A stretch of DNA of 64,000 nucleotides, taken from Sinorhizobium sojae CCBAU 05684. GTDB lineage: Bacteria; Pseudomonadota; Alphaproteobacteria; Rhizobiales; Rhizobiaceae. Under the pieces are notes generated by a model. It saw only the letters and a list, made by a program, of their open reading frames with translations, had not been told where the DNA came from and did no database searches. The DNA lies in NCBI RefSeq assembly GCF_002288525.1, contig NZ_CP023067.1, forward strand, positions 1,178,001 through 1,242,000, given 5' to 3'. The translations under genes and the position numbers were made by a program. Shown piece after piece: positions 22,597 through 31,418 of this stretch. Each line of letters opens with the position of its first letter. Position 1 is the stretch's first letter.

Positions 22597-24389
22597 GCCT
22601 GGCCTGCCGCTTTCCGATTGTGGGCATCGGCGAGGGCGGCCGCGTGTTCTTCCGAAGTCTCGCTGCCGGTCAGCAAGATATTGGGCTCCTTCAGGAATTG
22701 CAGGGCGGCACGAGCCGTCAGCGCAAGCGAAATCGCCCCGGCATCCGGATGGCCGATGCTCTTCTCCGCCAGAGGCCGGGCGCGCCCGAGTTTCGGCTCC
22801 AGAGCGGACGTCGCATCGGCTGCCTCCTGTGCCGCCTTTGCCGCCGCGCTCCAAGCTTCGACGAGCGACTTGCCCGCATCGGCCTCCCGCTCCAGCGTTT
22901 CGACAAAGGGTACCAGCGCGTCGACCAGCGTCTTGTCGCCGACGCGGGCGCCGCCGAGGCGGGTGACGCCGTCGAGCGCCAGCCGGGCACCCCTCACGAT
23001 CGACGCGTCGCTCACCTCCACGTCGTCGCTGAAGGCCTGGCTCCAGGATCGCAGCGCCAGGCCCCAGATGGCGCCGGACGTGCCGCCGGCGCGATCAGCC
23101 CAGGCGTCGCCCGCCGCGGCCAGCACGCTAGCCGCCCCCGCACCTGCGGTAACCGCAGCCTTTGCGGCGTCGACCGCAGCAGCCGAGCCGCGGCGCATGC
23201 CCTGACCATGATCGCCATCGCCAGCAAAGGCATCGATGCGTCCGAGTTCGTCCTCCGCTTCCTTCAGCGCGTTGGCGATGCTGTCGATCAGCCGCGCGAT
23301 ACATCTGCCACTCTCTTGCGATGCCTCGGAGGCGGGTTCGAAGGTCAAAGGTCCATCGACGTCAATGAAAAAGTCGGTCGCTTGCTGGGCGGCAATGATC
23401 GTACCCTTGCGCAGGACCGGCGCATCGCAGGGCGCGCGCCAGAGCGCTTCCAACTCGTCATTGAGCCAAAGAAGCGTGAGCGAACAGCCCTGCATGTCGA
23501 GACTGGTGACGAATTCACCGCATTCGGGGTCGACTACCTCGAGACCCGCCCGCGCCAGCTCCTTGGCAATCGCCGTCCAAAGCACGAAGAGTTCCTCGTA
23601 TTTGGTCGAGCCCAGGCCATTCAGGACCGCTGCCACCTTTTTCGTGCCTGCCGGTCGCTCCGCAAGCAGTTTGCCGGTCAAGAGCCTGGCAAGATCGCTC
23701 GCCGTCGCGACCTTCTCTTCGCTGATGCCGGGTTCTCCATGGATGCCGAGACCGAGCGCCATCTGGCCCGTCGGTACGGTGAAGAGTGGGCCGGTTGCGC
23801 CCGGCAGAGTGCAGCCGCCGAAGGCGACGCCGAACGAGACCGTCCGGTCGTTGGCGAGGCGCGCCAGTCGCTCGACTTCGTCGAGCGACTTGCCGGCCTC
23901 CGCCGCGGCACCTGCGACCTTGAAGACGACGAGGTCGCCGGCAATGCCGCGGCGCTTGGCCCGCACCTCGACGGACGCGCTCGCTACATCATCGGTCACA
24001 TGCAGCACGCGCACGTCGATGCCCTCGGAGCGAAGCCTCTCGGCCGCCAGTCCGAAGTTCAAGACGTCGCCCGCGTAATTGCCGAAGCCGAGCAGCACGC
24101 CGCCGCCCTGGTCCGCATGGCGGCATACGCGCGCGACGGCGGCCGTCGAGGGTGAGGCGAAGACATCGCCGGCGACCGCCGCGTCCGCAAGACCCGGTCC
24201 GACATAGCCTGCAAAGGCCGGATAGTGCCCGGAGCCGCCTCCGACCACGACGGCGACCTTGCCGTTCGGTACCTGGGTTGAGCGGATGACGCCGCCCTTC
24301 ACGGGGCGAACGTTCCGCGCATAGATCGCGCAGAAACCGGCGAGCGCACTGGTGGCGAAGTCTTCCGGAGCGTCAAAGATCGTGGTCAT
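22593..24389 (-). CDS. dihydroxyacetone kinase family protein, probable L-erythrulose kinase
   Basis: The 598-residue protein fuses a DhaK-type ketose-binding domain (residues about 1-330) to a DhaL-type ATP-binding domain (about 370-570), the layout of ATP-dependent DAK kinases. Visible motifs are GGGSGHYPAFAGYVG and the covalent substrate-binding His in LGIHGEPG in DhaK, and GDGDHGQGM plus GGTSGAIWG in DhaL. DAK enzymes phosphorylate dihydroxyacetone, erythrulose or related ketoses. Next to TIM-like and RpiB-like isomerases it matches the LerK role (L-erythrulose to L-erythrulose 1-phosphate), which is inferred. It is coupled to the downstream isomerase gene. Confidence 0.9.
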   Translation of the reverse strand: MTTIFDAPEDFATSALAGFCAIYARNVRPVKGGVIRSTQVPNGKVAVVVGGGSGHYPAFAGYVGPGLADAAVAGDVFASPSTAAVARVCRHADQGGGVLLGFGNYAGDVLNFGLAAERLRSEGIDVRVLHVTDDVASASVEVRAKRRGIAGDLVVFKVAGAAAEAGKSLDEVERLARLANDRTVSFGVAFGGCTLPGATGPLFTVPTGQMALGLGIHGEPGISEEKVATASDLARLLTGKLLAERPAGTKKVAAVLNGLGSTKYEELFVLWTAIAKELARAGLEVVDPECGEFVTSLDMQGCSLTLLWLNDELEALWRAPCDAPVLRKGTIIAAQQATDFFIDVDGPLTFEPASEASQESGRCIARLIDSIANALKEAEDELGRIDAFAGDGDHGQGMRRGSAAAVDAAKAAVTAGAGAASVLAAAGDAWADRAGGTSGAIWGLALRSWSQAFSDDVEVSDASIVRGARLALDGVTRLGGARVGDKTLVDALVPFVETLEREADAGKSLVEAWSAAAKAAQEAADATSALEPKLGRARPLAEKSIGHPDAGAISLALTARAALQFLKEPNILLTGSETSEEHAAALADAHNRKAAGQA

Positions 24390-24393
24390 TGCA

Positions 24394-25335
24394 TCAATGT
24401 CCCTGTTCGCGAGGCAGGATGCGCCTCAGGTAATCGCGGTTTGCAGCGCTGACGGAGAGGCCGTCGCCGCCGTAATGCTCGCAGAGGAAGGGGCTCTCGA
24501 ACCCATGCGCCAAGGCCATGCGGATAGCCGCACGGTAATTGATGAGGCCGTATTCGAGCGGGGCGGGGTGGGTGACGATGACGCCCGAGGCCTCATCCTC
24601 CATGCGGGTGTAATTCTTGACGTGCCAGTACTTGGCGTAGGGCGCAACCTTCGCCATCATCTCCATCCAGTGTTCCACCGGCCGGTGCAGGCGGATGAGA
24701 TTGCCGAGATCGGCATTGATCCCGACATTGGCGAGGCCCACTTCCTCGACGAAGCGGACCGAACTTTCTGCCGTCCCGAGATAGGTGTCCTCGTACATCT
24801 CCAAGGCGAGTTCGATCCCGAGCTCTTCCGCATGGCGCCCGAGCTCGCGTATGCGCGACACCGCCTTCTGCCACGTCGCGGCATCGTCGGGATTTTTCAC
24901 ACCGTCGACTGTCCAGAACCACAGGGTCTTCTTTTGCGCGTCCGTCAACGGGCCAAAGAGGCCGAAGGACACCGAACCTGCGCCGATCGCAGCCGCGGTG
25001 TCGATTACCCGGTGGCCATAGGCGAGATGCGACCCGCCATGTTCGGGATCGATGACGCTGCGACGCGCGGTGGAGATCGCCGGAATAGCCAGTCCCAGGG
25101 ACCGCGTCAGTGCCAGGAACTGATCGAGCCTGCCGGAGGAAAGGTCTGCCAGGCGGATCCAGCTGTCCGTTGGATCGAGCTCGGTAAAACCGGCATCGAC
25201 GATATCGGCAAGTGTTGCGAACCATTCCTCGACCGACTGGTCCTGAACCGAGCGCCCGTCCGCCAGTGTGTTCGGGTACTGGATCATCGCAGCCGCAATC
25301 GGCCAGTTGCCGCGGTTCCATTTGCGTGGCGCCAT
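24394..25335 (-). CDS. sugar phosphate isomerase/epimerase family TIM barrel (COG1082)
   Basis: The 313-residue protein belongs to the xylose-isomerase-like TIM-barrel family. Probable metal ligands lie in ELALEMYED, VGINADLGN and FLCEHYGG. The family includes sugar epimerases, 3-dehydroshikimate-like dehydratases and 3-oxo-isoapionate decarboxylase, which makes L-erythrulose. Between a PdxA/Tct module and an erythrulose-kinase module, the decarboxylase or an epimerase role is attractive, but this is only a hypothesis. The ATG at 25335 follows AGGAG by 6 nt. It ends 4 bp before the kinase start. Confidence 0.85.
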   Translation of the reverse strand: MAPRKWNRGNWPIAAAMIQYPNTLADGRSVQDQSVEEWFATLADIVDAGFTELDPTDSWIRLADLSSGRLDQFLALTRSLGLAIPAISTARRSVIDPEHGGSHLAYGHRVIDTAAAIGAGSVSFGLFGPLTDAQKKTLWFWTVDGVKNPDDAATWQKAVSRIRELGRHAEELGIELALEMYEDTYLGTAESSVRFVEEVGLANVGINADLGNLIRLHRPVEHWMEMMAKVAPYAKYWHVKNYTRMEDEASGVIVTHPAPLEYGLINYRAAIRMALAHGFESPFLCEHYGGDGLSVSAANRDYLRRILPREQGH

Positions 25336-25379
25336 CACGAGCTCCTTCAAAAATTGGATGGTGTTTGCGGGCGGGTGCT

Positions 25380-26918
25380 TCAGGTCGCCGCGTTGCCGTC
25401 GCCGTGCCGTGCCGCCACGTCGTGCTTGCGTCCGCGCAGCGTTCCGATCAGCCAGGCGGCGAGGGGGGAGAGAAGAAGCGCCAGCCCCAGCGTCATCAGC
25501 ACGGAGACCAGGCCATTCGACCAGAAGATGTCGAGGCTGCCTCCGGACATCAGCATCGACTGCCGAAAGGCATCTTCCGCCTTGTCGCCGAGCACCATAG
25601 CGAGCACGAGCGGCGCCAGCGGGTATTCGAGCTTCTTGAAGATGTAGCCCAGGAGACCGAATCCGATCACCAGAAAGACATCAGAGATGGAGTTCGCAAC
25701 CTGATAGGCGCCCGAAAAGATCACTGAGACGATGATCGGCCCGATGATCGAGAAAGGCACGCGCAGGATCGAGGCGTAGAGCGGTACGGTTGCGATCACC
25801 AGGAAGACGGCGACGACGTTGCCGAGATACATCGAGGCGATCAGTCCCCAGACGAAATCGGGTCGGTCGGTGAAGAGCATCGGGCCGGGTGTCAGGCCCC
25901 AGATCATGAGCCCGCCCATCATCACAGCCGCGGTTGCAGAACCCGGCACGCCGAGGGCTAGCATCGGCAGAAGCGCAGAGGTGCCGGCGGAATGGTCGGC
26001 CGTCTCCGGTGCGACCACCCCACGGGGATCGCCCTTGCCGAACTGCGACTTGTCGCGCGCCGAACGCCGCGCGACGCCGTAACTCATGAAGGAGGCCGCA
26101 GTCGGCCCTGCAGGCGTGATCCCCATCCAGATACCGATGATCGTCGAACGGGCGATCGTCAGCCAGTAGCGCGGGATCTCCACCAGTGTGCGGCCGATCT
26201 CGGCAAGCTTCACGCGCGCCCTGATGCCGTCGAAGCGCAAGCCTTCTTCGCTCGTGAGCAGGAGCTCGCCGATGCCGAAGAGTCCCATGACGGCAATCAG
26301 GAAGCTTATGCCCTTGATCAGTTCGGGAATGTCGAAGGTAAGTCGTAGATTGCCGGAGATCGTGTCCATTCCGATCGAGGCGAGCGCAAAACCAAGCATC
26401 ATCGACACGAGCGTCTTGAAGGGCGCCTGCGCTCCCATGGAGATGAAGCTCGCGAAAGCGAGGAAATAGACTGCGAAATATTCCGGCGAGGAGAAGCGTA
26501 GCGCGAAATTCGCCACCCAACCGGAGAGCAGCGTAATCATGACCACGCCGGCGAGGGCGCCTAGGCCGGCGGAGACGAAGGCGAGCGTAAGCGCCCGACT
26601 TGCGTGCCCGGCCTTCGCCATCGGATAGCCGTCGAAGGTTGTGGCGACGGATGACGGTTCACCCGGGATATTGAACAGGATCGATGTGGTCGAGCCGCCG
26701 AAAAGTGCGCCCCAGTACATGCAGGAGAGCAGGATGATCGCCGAGATCGGATCCATCGAGAAGGTGAGCGGCAGCAAGAGCGATACGCCATTCGGCGCTC
26801 CAAGCCCCGGCAATACGCCGACGAGGATACCGAGCGTCACCCCCAGCATCATCAGCAGGATGTTGTTCCAGCTGAGGATGTGGCCGAAGCCATCGATCAG
26901 AAGACCGATATTTTCCAT
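25380..26918 (-). CDS. tripartite tricarboxylate transporter TctA family permease
   Basis: The 512-residue membrane protein has the twelve-helix TctA fold with its two glycine-rich repeats: GVLPGLGAPNGVSLLLPLTF near the start and GIWMGITPAGPTAASFMSYG in the second half. It is the large permease of a secondary, binding-protein-dependent TTT importer with TctB and TctC encoded upstream. Family substrates include citrate, tartrate, aromatic acids and sugar acids. Start: two ATGs occur, at 26924 and 26918. GGAGGA touches the first, so 26918 is better spaced. It ends 45 bp before the epimerase gene. Confidence 0.94.
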   Translation of the reverse strand: MENIGLLIDGFGHILSWNNILLMMLGVTLGILVGVLPGLGAPNGVSLLLPLTFSMDPISAIILLSCMYWGALFGGSTTSILFNIPGEPSSVATTFDGYPMAKAGHASRALTLAFVSAGLGALAGVVMITLLSGWVANFALRFSSPEYFAVYFLAFASFISMGAQAPFKTLVSMMLGFALASIGMDTISGNLRLTFDIPELIKGISFLIAVMGLFGIGELLLTSEEGLRFDGIRARVKLAEIGRTLVEIPRYWLTIARSTIIGIWMGITPAGPTAASFMSYGVARRSARDKSQFGKGDPRGVVAPETADHSAGTSALLPMLALGVPGSATAAVMMGGLMIWGLTPGPMLFTDRPDFVWGLIASMYLGNVVAVFLVIATVPLYASILRVPFSIIGPIIVSVIFSGAYQVANSISDVFLVIGFGLLGYIFKKLEYPLAPLVLAMVLGDKAEDAFRQSMLMSGGSLDIFWSNGLVSVLMTLGLALLLSPLAAWLIGTLRGRKHDVAARHGDGNAAT

Positions 26919-26954
26919 TGTCATTCCTCCCCGCAGTCGGCGCAAGCCGACGGG

Positions 26955-27455
26955 TCAGTAGAGCCCGAGCCAGGCCTCTACGGGTCCCTTGAGCAGCGGA
27001 ACCTGGAAGCCGATCTCGAAAACGATGAAGAAAAAGAGCGAAACGCCGATGCCCGCCGGCAGGGCGATCCACCATTTGTAGCGCCCTTGTAAAAACGTCG
27101 TCGCGGCGATGTAGAGCGCCGTCCCGACGTAAAGACCGAGCCAGGCGGAAATTGCGGCGAAGGCCAGAAGCGGTAGCAGGAAGGAGCCAACCACCTTCAG
27201 TCGCGCCAAGTCGATGAAGATCTCTCCGGCGCTGCGATGTTTCACGAAAGCCTGGACTGCGTTGACGAGGCTGCCAAGAACAATGAGCAGGCCGACATAG
27301 AAGGGGAAGTATCCGGCATCCGGCCCCATGTCGGTCCAGCCGGCGCCAACATCGATCGAGCCGTAGCAGACTGCCGCGCCGAAAGCGCCAGTCAGGCCTG
27401 CCATGCCGAGCTCCACCGCGAAGCGGGATACCCCATTTGCACTGTTGTCGCTCAT
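26955..27455 (-). CDS. tripartite tricarboxylate transporter TctB family protein
   Basis: The 166-residue protein contains four predicted transmembrane helices (about residues 16-36, 52-68, 88-118 and 133-150), the normal arrangement of the small TctB permease. It has the typical segment DMGPDAGYFPFYVGLLIVLGSLVNAV following the first helix. It works with TctA and the binding protein TctC. The gene is 36 bp from tctA and 88 bp after tctC, where weak hairpins may dampen expression relative to tctC. Confidence 0.9.
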   Translation of the reverse strand: MSDNSANGVSRFAVELGMAGLTGAFGAAVCYGSIDVGAGWTDMGPDAGYFPFYVGLLIVLGSLVNAVQAFVKHRSAGEIFIDLARLKVVGSFLLPLLAFAAISAWLGLYVGTALYIAATTFLQGRYKWWIALPAGIGVSLFFFIVFEIGFQVPLLKGPVEAWLGLY

Positions 27456-27543
27456 GGTCGTAACCTCTCAAGAGGGGAGCGGTCGGGCAAAGCGGCGAGC
27501 CGCTCTACCCATTCCGGCTCCATGGCGCACCAGGCGCCGTCGG

Positions 27544-28530
27544 TCAGTTGGCGAGCCAACCTTCGCGCTTCAGCACTTCGCTGACGGAGGCTTCGTCCGT
27601 CTCGATCGCTTCCTTGAGTTTATCCCCGCTGAGATATGCCGGCGACTGCGAGCTGTCTGCGAGGTATTTCTCCCATTCCGGCGTTTCGGAGACCTTGCGC
27701 AGGAGCTCGGCGTAGAATTGGACCACATCCTGATCGACGCCGGCCGGAAGCCACACGGTGCGCGGCATATTATAATTGTCGATCGGAATGCCCGCTTCCT
27801 TGCAGGTCGGAATGTTGCTCCAGCCCTTGTCCCCGATCACCTTGGTCTTGCTCGCAAGCTTCACGCTCTTGAAGACGCAGAGCGGCTTGACCATGCCGGC
27901 CTGCCACTGGCCCAGGTTTTCGCTTGGGTTGTTGACATTGGCATCGAGATGCCCGCCGGCAAGCTGGACGGCCGCTTCGCCGCCGCTCTTGAACGGGATG
28001 TAGTTGATATTCGCACCGGTGGCATCGTTGATCATCGAGGTCAGGATCTGGTCGACATCCTTCGATTGGCTGCCGCCGATCTTCAAACGGCCTTCCTTTG
28101 CCTTGGCGACGAATTCGGCAGCTGTCCCGTAATCGGCCTTGCCATTGACCCAGAGAATGAATTCGTCGGCGGCGAGTGCCGCAACGGGCGTTAGGTCTTC
28201 CGCCTTGTAGGGCACCTTGGCGCGAACCGGCAGCAGGTAGGCATTGTTCGTACCGAAGGCGAGCTTATGGGCGTCGCCCTCATGGCTGGCCGTATAAACG
28301 AAGCCTTCGGCACCGCCGGCGCTCCCCTTGTTGGTGACGACCACCGGCGCCTTCATCAACTCGTACTTGGCAATAATCGCCTGAATGGTGCGCGCGAAAA
28401 TGTCGGTGCCGCCACCCGGGCCGGCGGTGACCACGAATTCGACCGGACGGTTCGGCTCGAAGGCCGAAGCCGGCCAGGCCACACCGAGCATGGCTGCCGT
28501 GATGTACGCTATGGAAATGGATTTCTTCAT
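27544..28530 (-). CDS. tripartite tricarboxylate transporter solute-binding protein (TctC/Bug family)
   Basis: The 328-residue protein has a signal peptide (KKSISIAYITAAMLGVAWPASAFEP, cleaved at about residue 22) and the Bug/TctC fold: PVEFVVTAGPGGGTDIFARTIQAI, VVTNKGSAGGAEG and LKIGGSQSKDVDQILTSM. It binds the substrate in the periplasm for TctA/TctB. Bug proteins usually bind carboxylates through main-chain contacts, so sequence does not give the ligand. The start at 28530 has a well-placed GAGGA site. It lies between the pdxA-like gene and tctB in the catabolic operon. Confidence 0.93.
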   Translation of the reverse strand: MKKSISIAYITAAMLGVAWPASAFEPNRPVEFVVTAGPGGGTDIFARTIQAIIAKYELMKAPVVVTNKGSAGGAEGFVYTASHEGDAHKLAFGTNNAYLLPVRAKVPYKAEDLTPVAALAADEFILWVNGKADYGTAAEFVAKAKEGRLKIGGSQSKDVDQILTSMINDATGANINYIPFKSGGEAAVQLAGGHLDANVNNPSENLGQWQAGMVKPLCVFKSVKLASKTKVIGDKGWSNIPTCKEAGIPIDNYNMPRTVWLPAGVDQDVVQFYAELLRKVSETPEWEKYLADSSQSPAYLSGDKLKEAIETDEASVSEVLKREGWLAN

Positions 28531-28605
28531 GTCTGTTCCTCCCGTTGAGTTCAATCCGGCGCAACACCTCCCGTGACGCCGGCATCGCTAGAAAAACGCG
28601 CGAAG

Positions 28606-29640
28606 TCAGGCTGCCGCAGAGAGCGCGGCCTTCTTCTTCGCCATGCGAGCCGCAAGCAGGATTGCCTCGCGGCTGGCGCCGACATCGGCGATTCCCTTGC
28701 CGGCGATATCGTAGGCCGTGCCATGCGCCGGCGTGCAGAGCGGAAACGGCAACCCGCCCATCATCGTCACTCCCTTGTCGAAGCCCAGGAGCTTCATGGC
28801 GATCTGGCCCTGGTCGTGATACATGGTGAGCACCGCATTGAAGCCTTCCTTCAATGCCCGAACGAAGACAGTATCGGCGGGGAACGGCCCTTCGACATTG
28901 AAACCGAGTGCTTTTGCCTGTTCCACGGCGGGCTCGATGATCTCGATCTCCTCCATGCCGAAGCTGCCGCCGTCGCCGGCATGCGGATTGAGCCCCGCAA
29001 CCGCGATCTTCGGCTCGTTATAGCCGGCGTCCTTCAGGCAATTCCGCGTCAATTCGAGCTCTGAGAGTATTCCATCCACGGTAAGGCTGGACGCCACTTG
29101 CGAGAGGGGAATGTGCGACGTTACCCGCGCGTTCCAGATCTTCTCGAGCACGTTGAACTCGCGGACCTTGCCGGAAAAGGAAAGCACATCGGCGACGAAA
29201 CGGATTTCATCATCGTAGCCTGGATAGGCATAACGCATCGCCTGCTTGTTAAATGGCGTGAAGCAGACGGCGCTGGCCTTGCCGGCATGCGCGAGTTCGA
29301 GCGCTATGCGGAAATTGCGGGTCGCAAAGGCGCCGCCCGCAAGCGTCGCCTCGCCGTTGATGACATCGGCCGGGTCGAGATGGGCAAGATCGACGAAGAC
29401 ATGACGGGATGTGTCCGCCTTGTCCAGCGTCTCCAGCGAAGATTCCTCCAGATCGAGCGCAATACCGGCCGCCTTTGCACCTTGGTTCAGGATGCGGCGG
29501 TCGCCGACGGCAATAATATGCGCCGCTTCGCGGACGTCGCCGAGCGCGAGCAGGTGCGCCGTCAGTTCCGGGCTGATCCCCGCCGGATCTCCCATGGCGA
29601 GCGCGATGACAGGACGCCCCCCCTTCGCTTCAGCAGTCAT
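28606..29640 (-). CDS. PdxA family dehydrogenase (4-hydroxythreonate-4-phosphate dehydrogenase-like, PdxA2 type)
   Basis: The 344-residue protein is a PdxA homologue with the metal-binding histidines in VTSHIPLSQV, GLNPHAGDGG and MYHDQGQIAMKL, and with PAHGTAYDIAGKG near the end. PdxA enzymes oxidise a hydroxy group next to a carboxylated carbon and decarboxylate the product. PdxA2 members act on 4-phospho-D-threonate or erythronate, and TphB acts on a non-phosphorylated diol. In this operon the enzyme is likely to handle a sugar acid brought in by TctABC rather than pyridoxal synthesis. It is the first gene after the divergent promoter, with a GGAGG site. Confidence 0.88.
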   Translation of the reverse strand: MTAEAKGGRPVIALAMGDPAGISPELTAHLLALGDVREAAHIIAVGDRRILNQGAKAAGIALDLEESSLETLDKADTSRHVFVDLAHLDPADVINGEATLAGGAFATRNFRIALELAHAGKASAVCFTPFNKQAMRYAYPGYDDEIRFVADVLSFSGKVREFNVLEKIWNARVTSHIPLSQVASSLTVDGILSELELTRNCLKDAGYNEPKIAVAGLNPHAGDGGSFGMEEIEIIEPAVEQAKALGFNVEGPFPADTVFVRALKEGFNAVLTMYHDQGQIAMKLLGFDKGVTMMGGLPFPLCTPAHGTAYDIAGKGIADVGASREAILLAARMAKKKAALSAAA

Positions 29641-29671
29641 TGAAATCCTCCGCCTTCATGTCTGTGTTGAT

Positions 29672-29700
29672 CAAATATGCCATTCAGCATTCTGCATCAA
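29672..29700 (-). promoter_or_regulatory. candidate promoter of the catabolic operon
   Basis: On the minus strand a TTGATG (29700-29695) and a TATTTG (29677-29672) are separated by 17 bp, about 30 bp before the pdxA-like start. The -35-like element overlaps one arm of the candidate operator. Confidence 0.4.
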
Positions 29701-29726
29701 GTCTTTTGTATTCTGTATGCAGCATT
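29685..29726. promoter_or_regulatory. candidate GntR operator
   Basis: The divergent region contains CAGCATT twice (29685-29691 and 29720-29726) and the inverted pair CTGCAT / ATGCAG (29692-29697 and 29717-29722). This is the only symmetric structure between the regulator gene and the operon, so it is the likely binding site. Confidence 0.45.
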
Positions 29727-29830
29727 TTCTTATTGACGATTATAGAGCCTGCCTCCATGCTTGAATGAAATACCGCTGATTCAGGGTGGTCGTGGCACCG
29801 GTTCGCCGGGGGAAAAGCAGAACGGGAAAA

Positions 29831-30517
29831 ATGAACGAAGTCACATCACTGGAGCGACGGCCCAAAGGCGGGCCCGGCCCGATCCGGCGCACGGCGCTGC
29901 ACGACACGCTGGTGAATCATCTGCGCGACATGATCATTGAGGGCGATTTGCCCCCGGGCACGCGCCTGCATGAGGGCCAACTCGGCGAGCAACTCGGCGT
30001 ATCGCGCACGCCGCTTCGTGAGGCGATCAAATATCTGGCGAGCGAAGGTCTCGTCGAACTCGTCCCGAGCCGCGGCGCGGTCGTCAAGCGCTTCAGTGCC
30101 AAGGACGTGAAGGACATGCTGACTGTATTGCAGGCGCTCGAAGAGCTCGCCGGCAGGCTTGCCTGCGATGCGGCGAGCGATGCCGGAATAGCCGAGGTGC
30201 GGGCATTGCACGACGAAATGGTGCAGCGCTATCAGGCGGGAGACCGGCTGCAATACTACAAGCTCAACCAGCAGATCCACACCGCGGTCGCCCAGCTTTC
30301 CGGCAACGCCGCTCTCGCCGACATGCATGGCGTGTTGCAGACGCGGCTGAAGCGCATCCGCTTCATCGGCCATGAAGGTCCCGACAAATGGGCCGCCGCC
30401 GTCGCCGAGCACGAGGAAATGATCGCCGCGCTCGAAGCCCGCGACCAGGCCAAGCTGTCGGAAGTGCTGGGCCGGCATCTGGTGAACGCCTGGGAAAGGG
30501 TGCGCGACTCGGTGTAA
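29831..30517 (+). CDS. GntR family transcriptional regulator with FCD domain
   Basis: The 228-residue protein has an N-terminal winged helix (about residues 22-85, TRLHEGQLGEQLGVSRTPLREAIKYLASEGLVELV) and a C-terminal all-helical FCD ligand domain (about 95-220, with YKLNQQIHTAVAQLSGN and a late AEHEEMIAALEARD). FCD regulators mostly bind organic acids or sugar acids, often metal-dependent, and repress a neighbouring operon until induced. It is divergent from the pdxA-tct-epimerase-kinase-isomerase cluster and is the obvious regulator. The start at 29831 fits the winged-helix N-terminus; an upstream start would add basic residues. Confidence 0.92.
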   Translation: MNEVTSLERRPKGGPGPIRRTALHDTLVNHLRDMIIEGDLPPGTRLHEGQLGEQLGVSRTPLREAIKYLASEGLVELVPSRGAVVKRFSAKDVKDMLTVLQALEELAGRLACDAASDAGIAEVRALHDEMVQRYQAGDRLQYYKLNQQIHTAVAQLSGNAALADMHGVLQTRLKRIRFIGHEGPDKWAAAVAEHEEMIAALEARDQAKLSEVLGRHLVNAWERVRDSV

Positions 30518-30566
30518 CCGCCCCGGCCTCAAGGCTGCGCACCGCACCGGCGAAGCACTTGGGGTG

Positions 30567-31415
30567 TCACTTGGCGAGTGCGGTAAGCCCGGCCACGAAC
30601 TGGTCTATGAAGAGCGTATAAAGGATCGAAACCGGGATACTGGCGATCAAGGCGCCGGCGAGCAGCGATCCCCAACGGAACACGTCGCCCCTCACCAGTT
30701 CGGAGGGCACGCCAATGCTCACCGTCTTCTGCACCGAGTTCTGCACGAAGGCCAGCGCATAGATGAATTCGCTGGTCGACAGGGTAAAGGCGAATACGAC
30801 GACCGTGAGGATGCCCGGAACGGCAAGCGGCAGAACCGCATAGACGAACGCTCCGAGCCGGCCATATCCGTCGACCATGGCCTGCTCCTCGATGTCCCTC
30901 GGTATCGCCTTGAAGAAGCCGAGCATGAGCCAGGTGCAAAACGGCACGGTGAAGGTCGGATAGGCCACAACCAGCGCCCATAGCGAATTTTGCAGCTCGA
31001 GGAAGGCCATCACCTTGGCGAACGGCAAGAACAAGAGCGTCGGCGGAACCAGATAGGTGAGGAAGATGCCTATGCCGAGCGTTTCGCCCCACCGGCCGGC
31101 GAGGCGAGCAAGGCTATAGGCGGCGGGAATAACCAGAACCAGTGTGATGACGACGACGAGGGCGCCCACCAGGAAAGAGTTGAGGAGCCAGGTCAGGAAC
31201 TTGGTGCTGCCGAACAGAAGATCGAGGTTGGCCATGGTCGGCGGCTCAGTGAACCAGAACGGATTGTTCTGCGGGTCGTAGAGGTCCGACTCGCGCTTGA
31301 AGGCGGTGATCAGCATCACATAGAAGGGAAGTGCCGAGAACAGCGTGAACAGCCCGATCCCCATATGGGCCCCCATACGCCAACCAGCCCGCTTCGATTG
31401 CGCCCGGACATCCAT
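30567..31415 (-). CDS. ABC transporter permease, CUT1 family (MalG-like)
   Basis: The 282-residue protein has six predicted helices and the cytoplasmic EAA loop EEQAMVDGYGRLGAFVYAVLPLAVPG at about residues 175-205, which docks with the ATPase. The ordering after a MalF-like partner and the GLFTLFSALPFYVMLITAFK first helix mark it as the MalG-type subunit of a carbohydrate importer. It is the last gene of a four-gene operon (binding protein, ATPase, two permeases) and starts 3 bp after the upstream permease stop. No catabolic gene lies in the operon, so the sugar is unknown. Confidence 0.92.
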   Translation of the reverse strand: MDVRAQSKRAGWRMGAHMGIGLFTLFSALPFYVMLITAFKRESDLYDPQNNPFWFTEPPTMANLDLLFGSTKFLTWLLNSFLVGALVVVITLVLVIPAAYSLARLAGRWGETLGIGIFLTYLVPPTLLFLPFAKVMAFLELQNSLWALVVAYPTFTVPFCTWLMLGFFKAIPRDIEEQAMVDGYGRLGAFVYAVLPLAVPGILTVVVFAFTLSTSEFIYALAFVQNSVQKTVSIGVPSELVRGDVFRWGSLLAGALIASIPVSILYTLFIDQFVAGLTALAK

Positions 31416-31418
31416 GCG

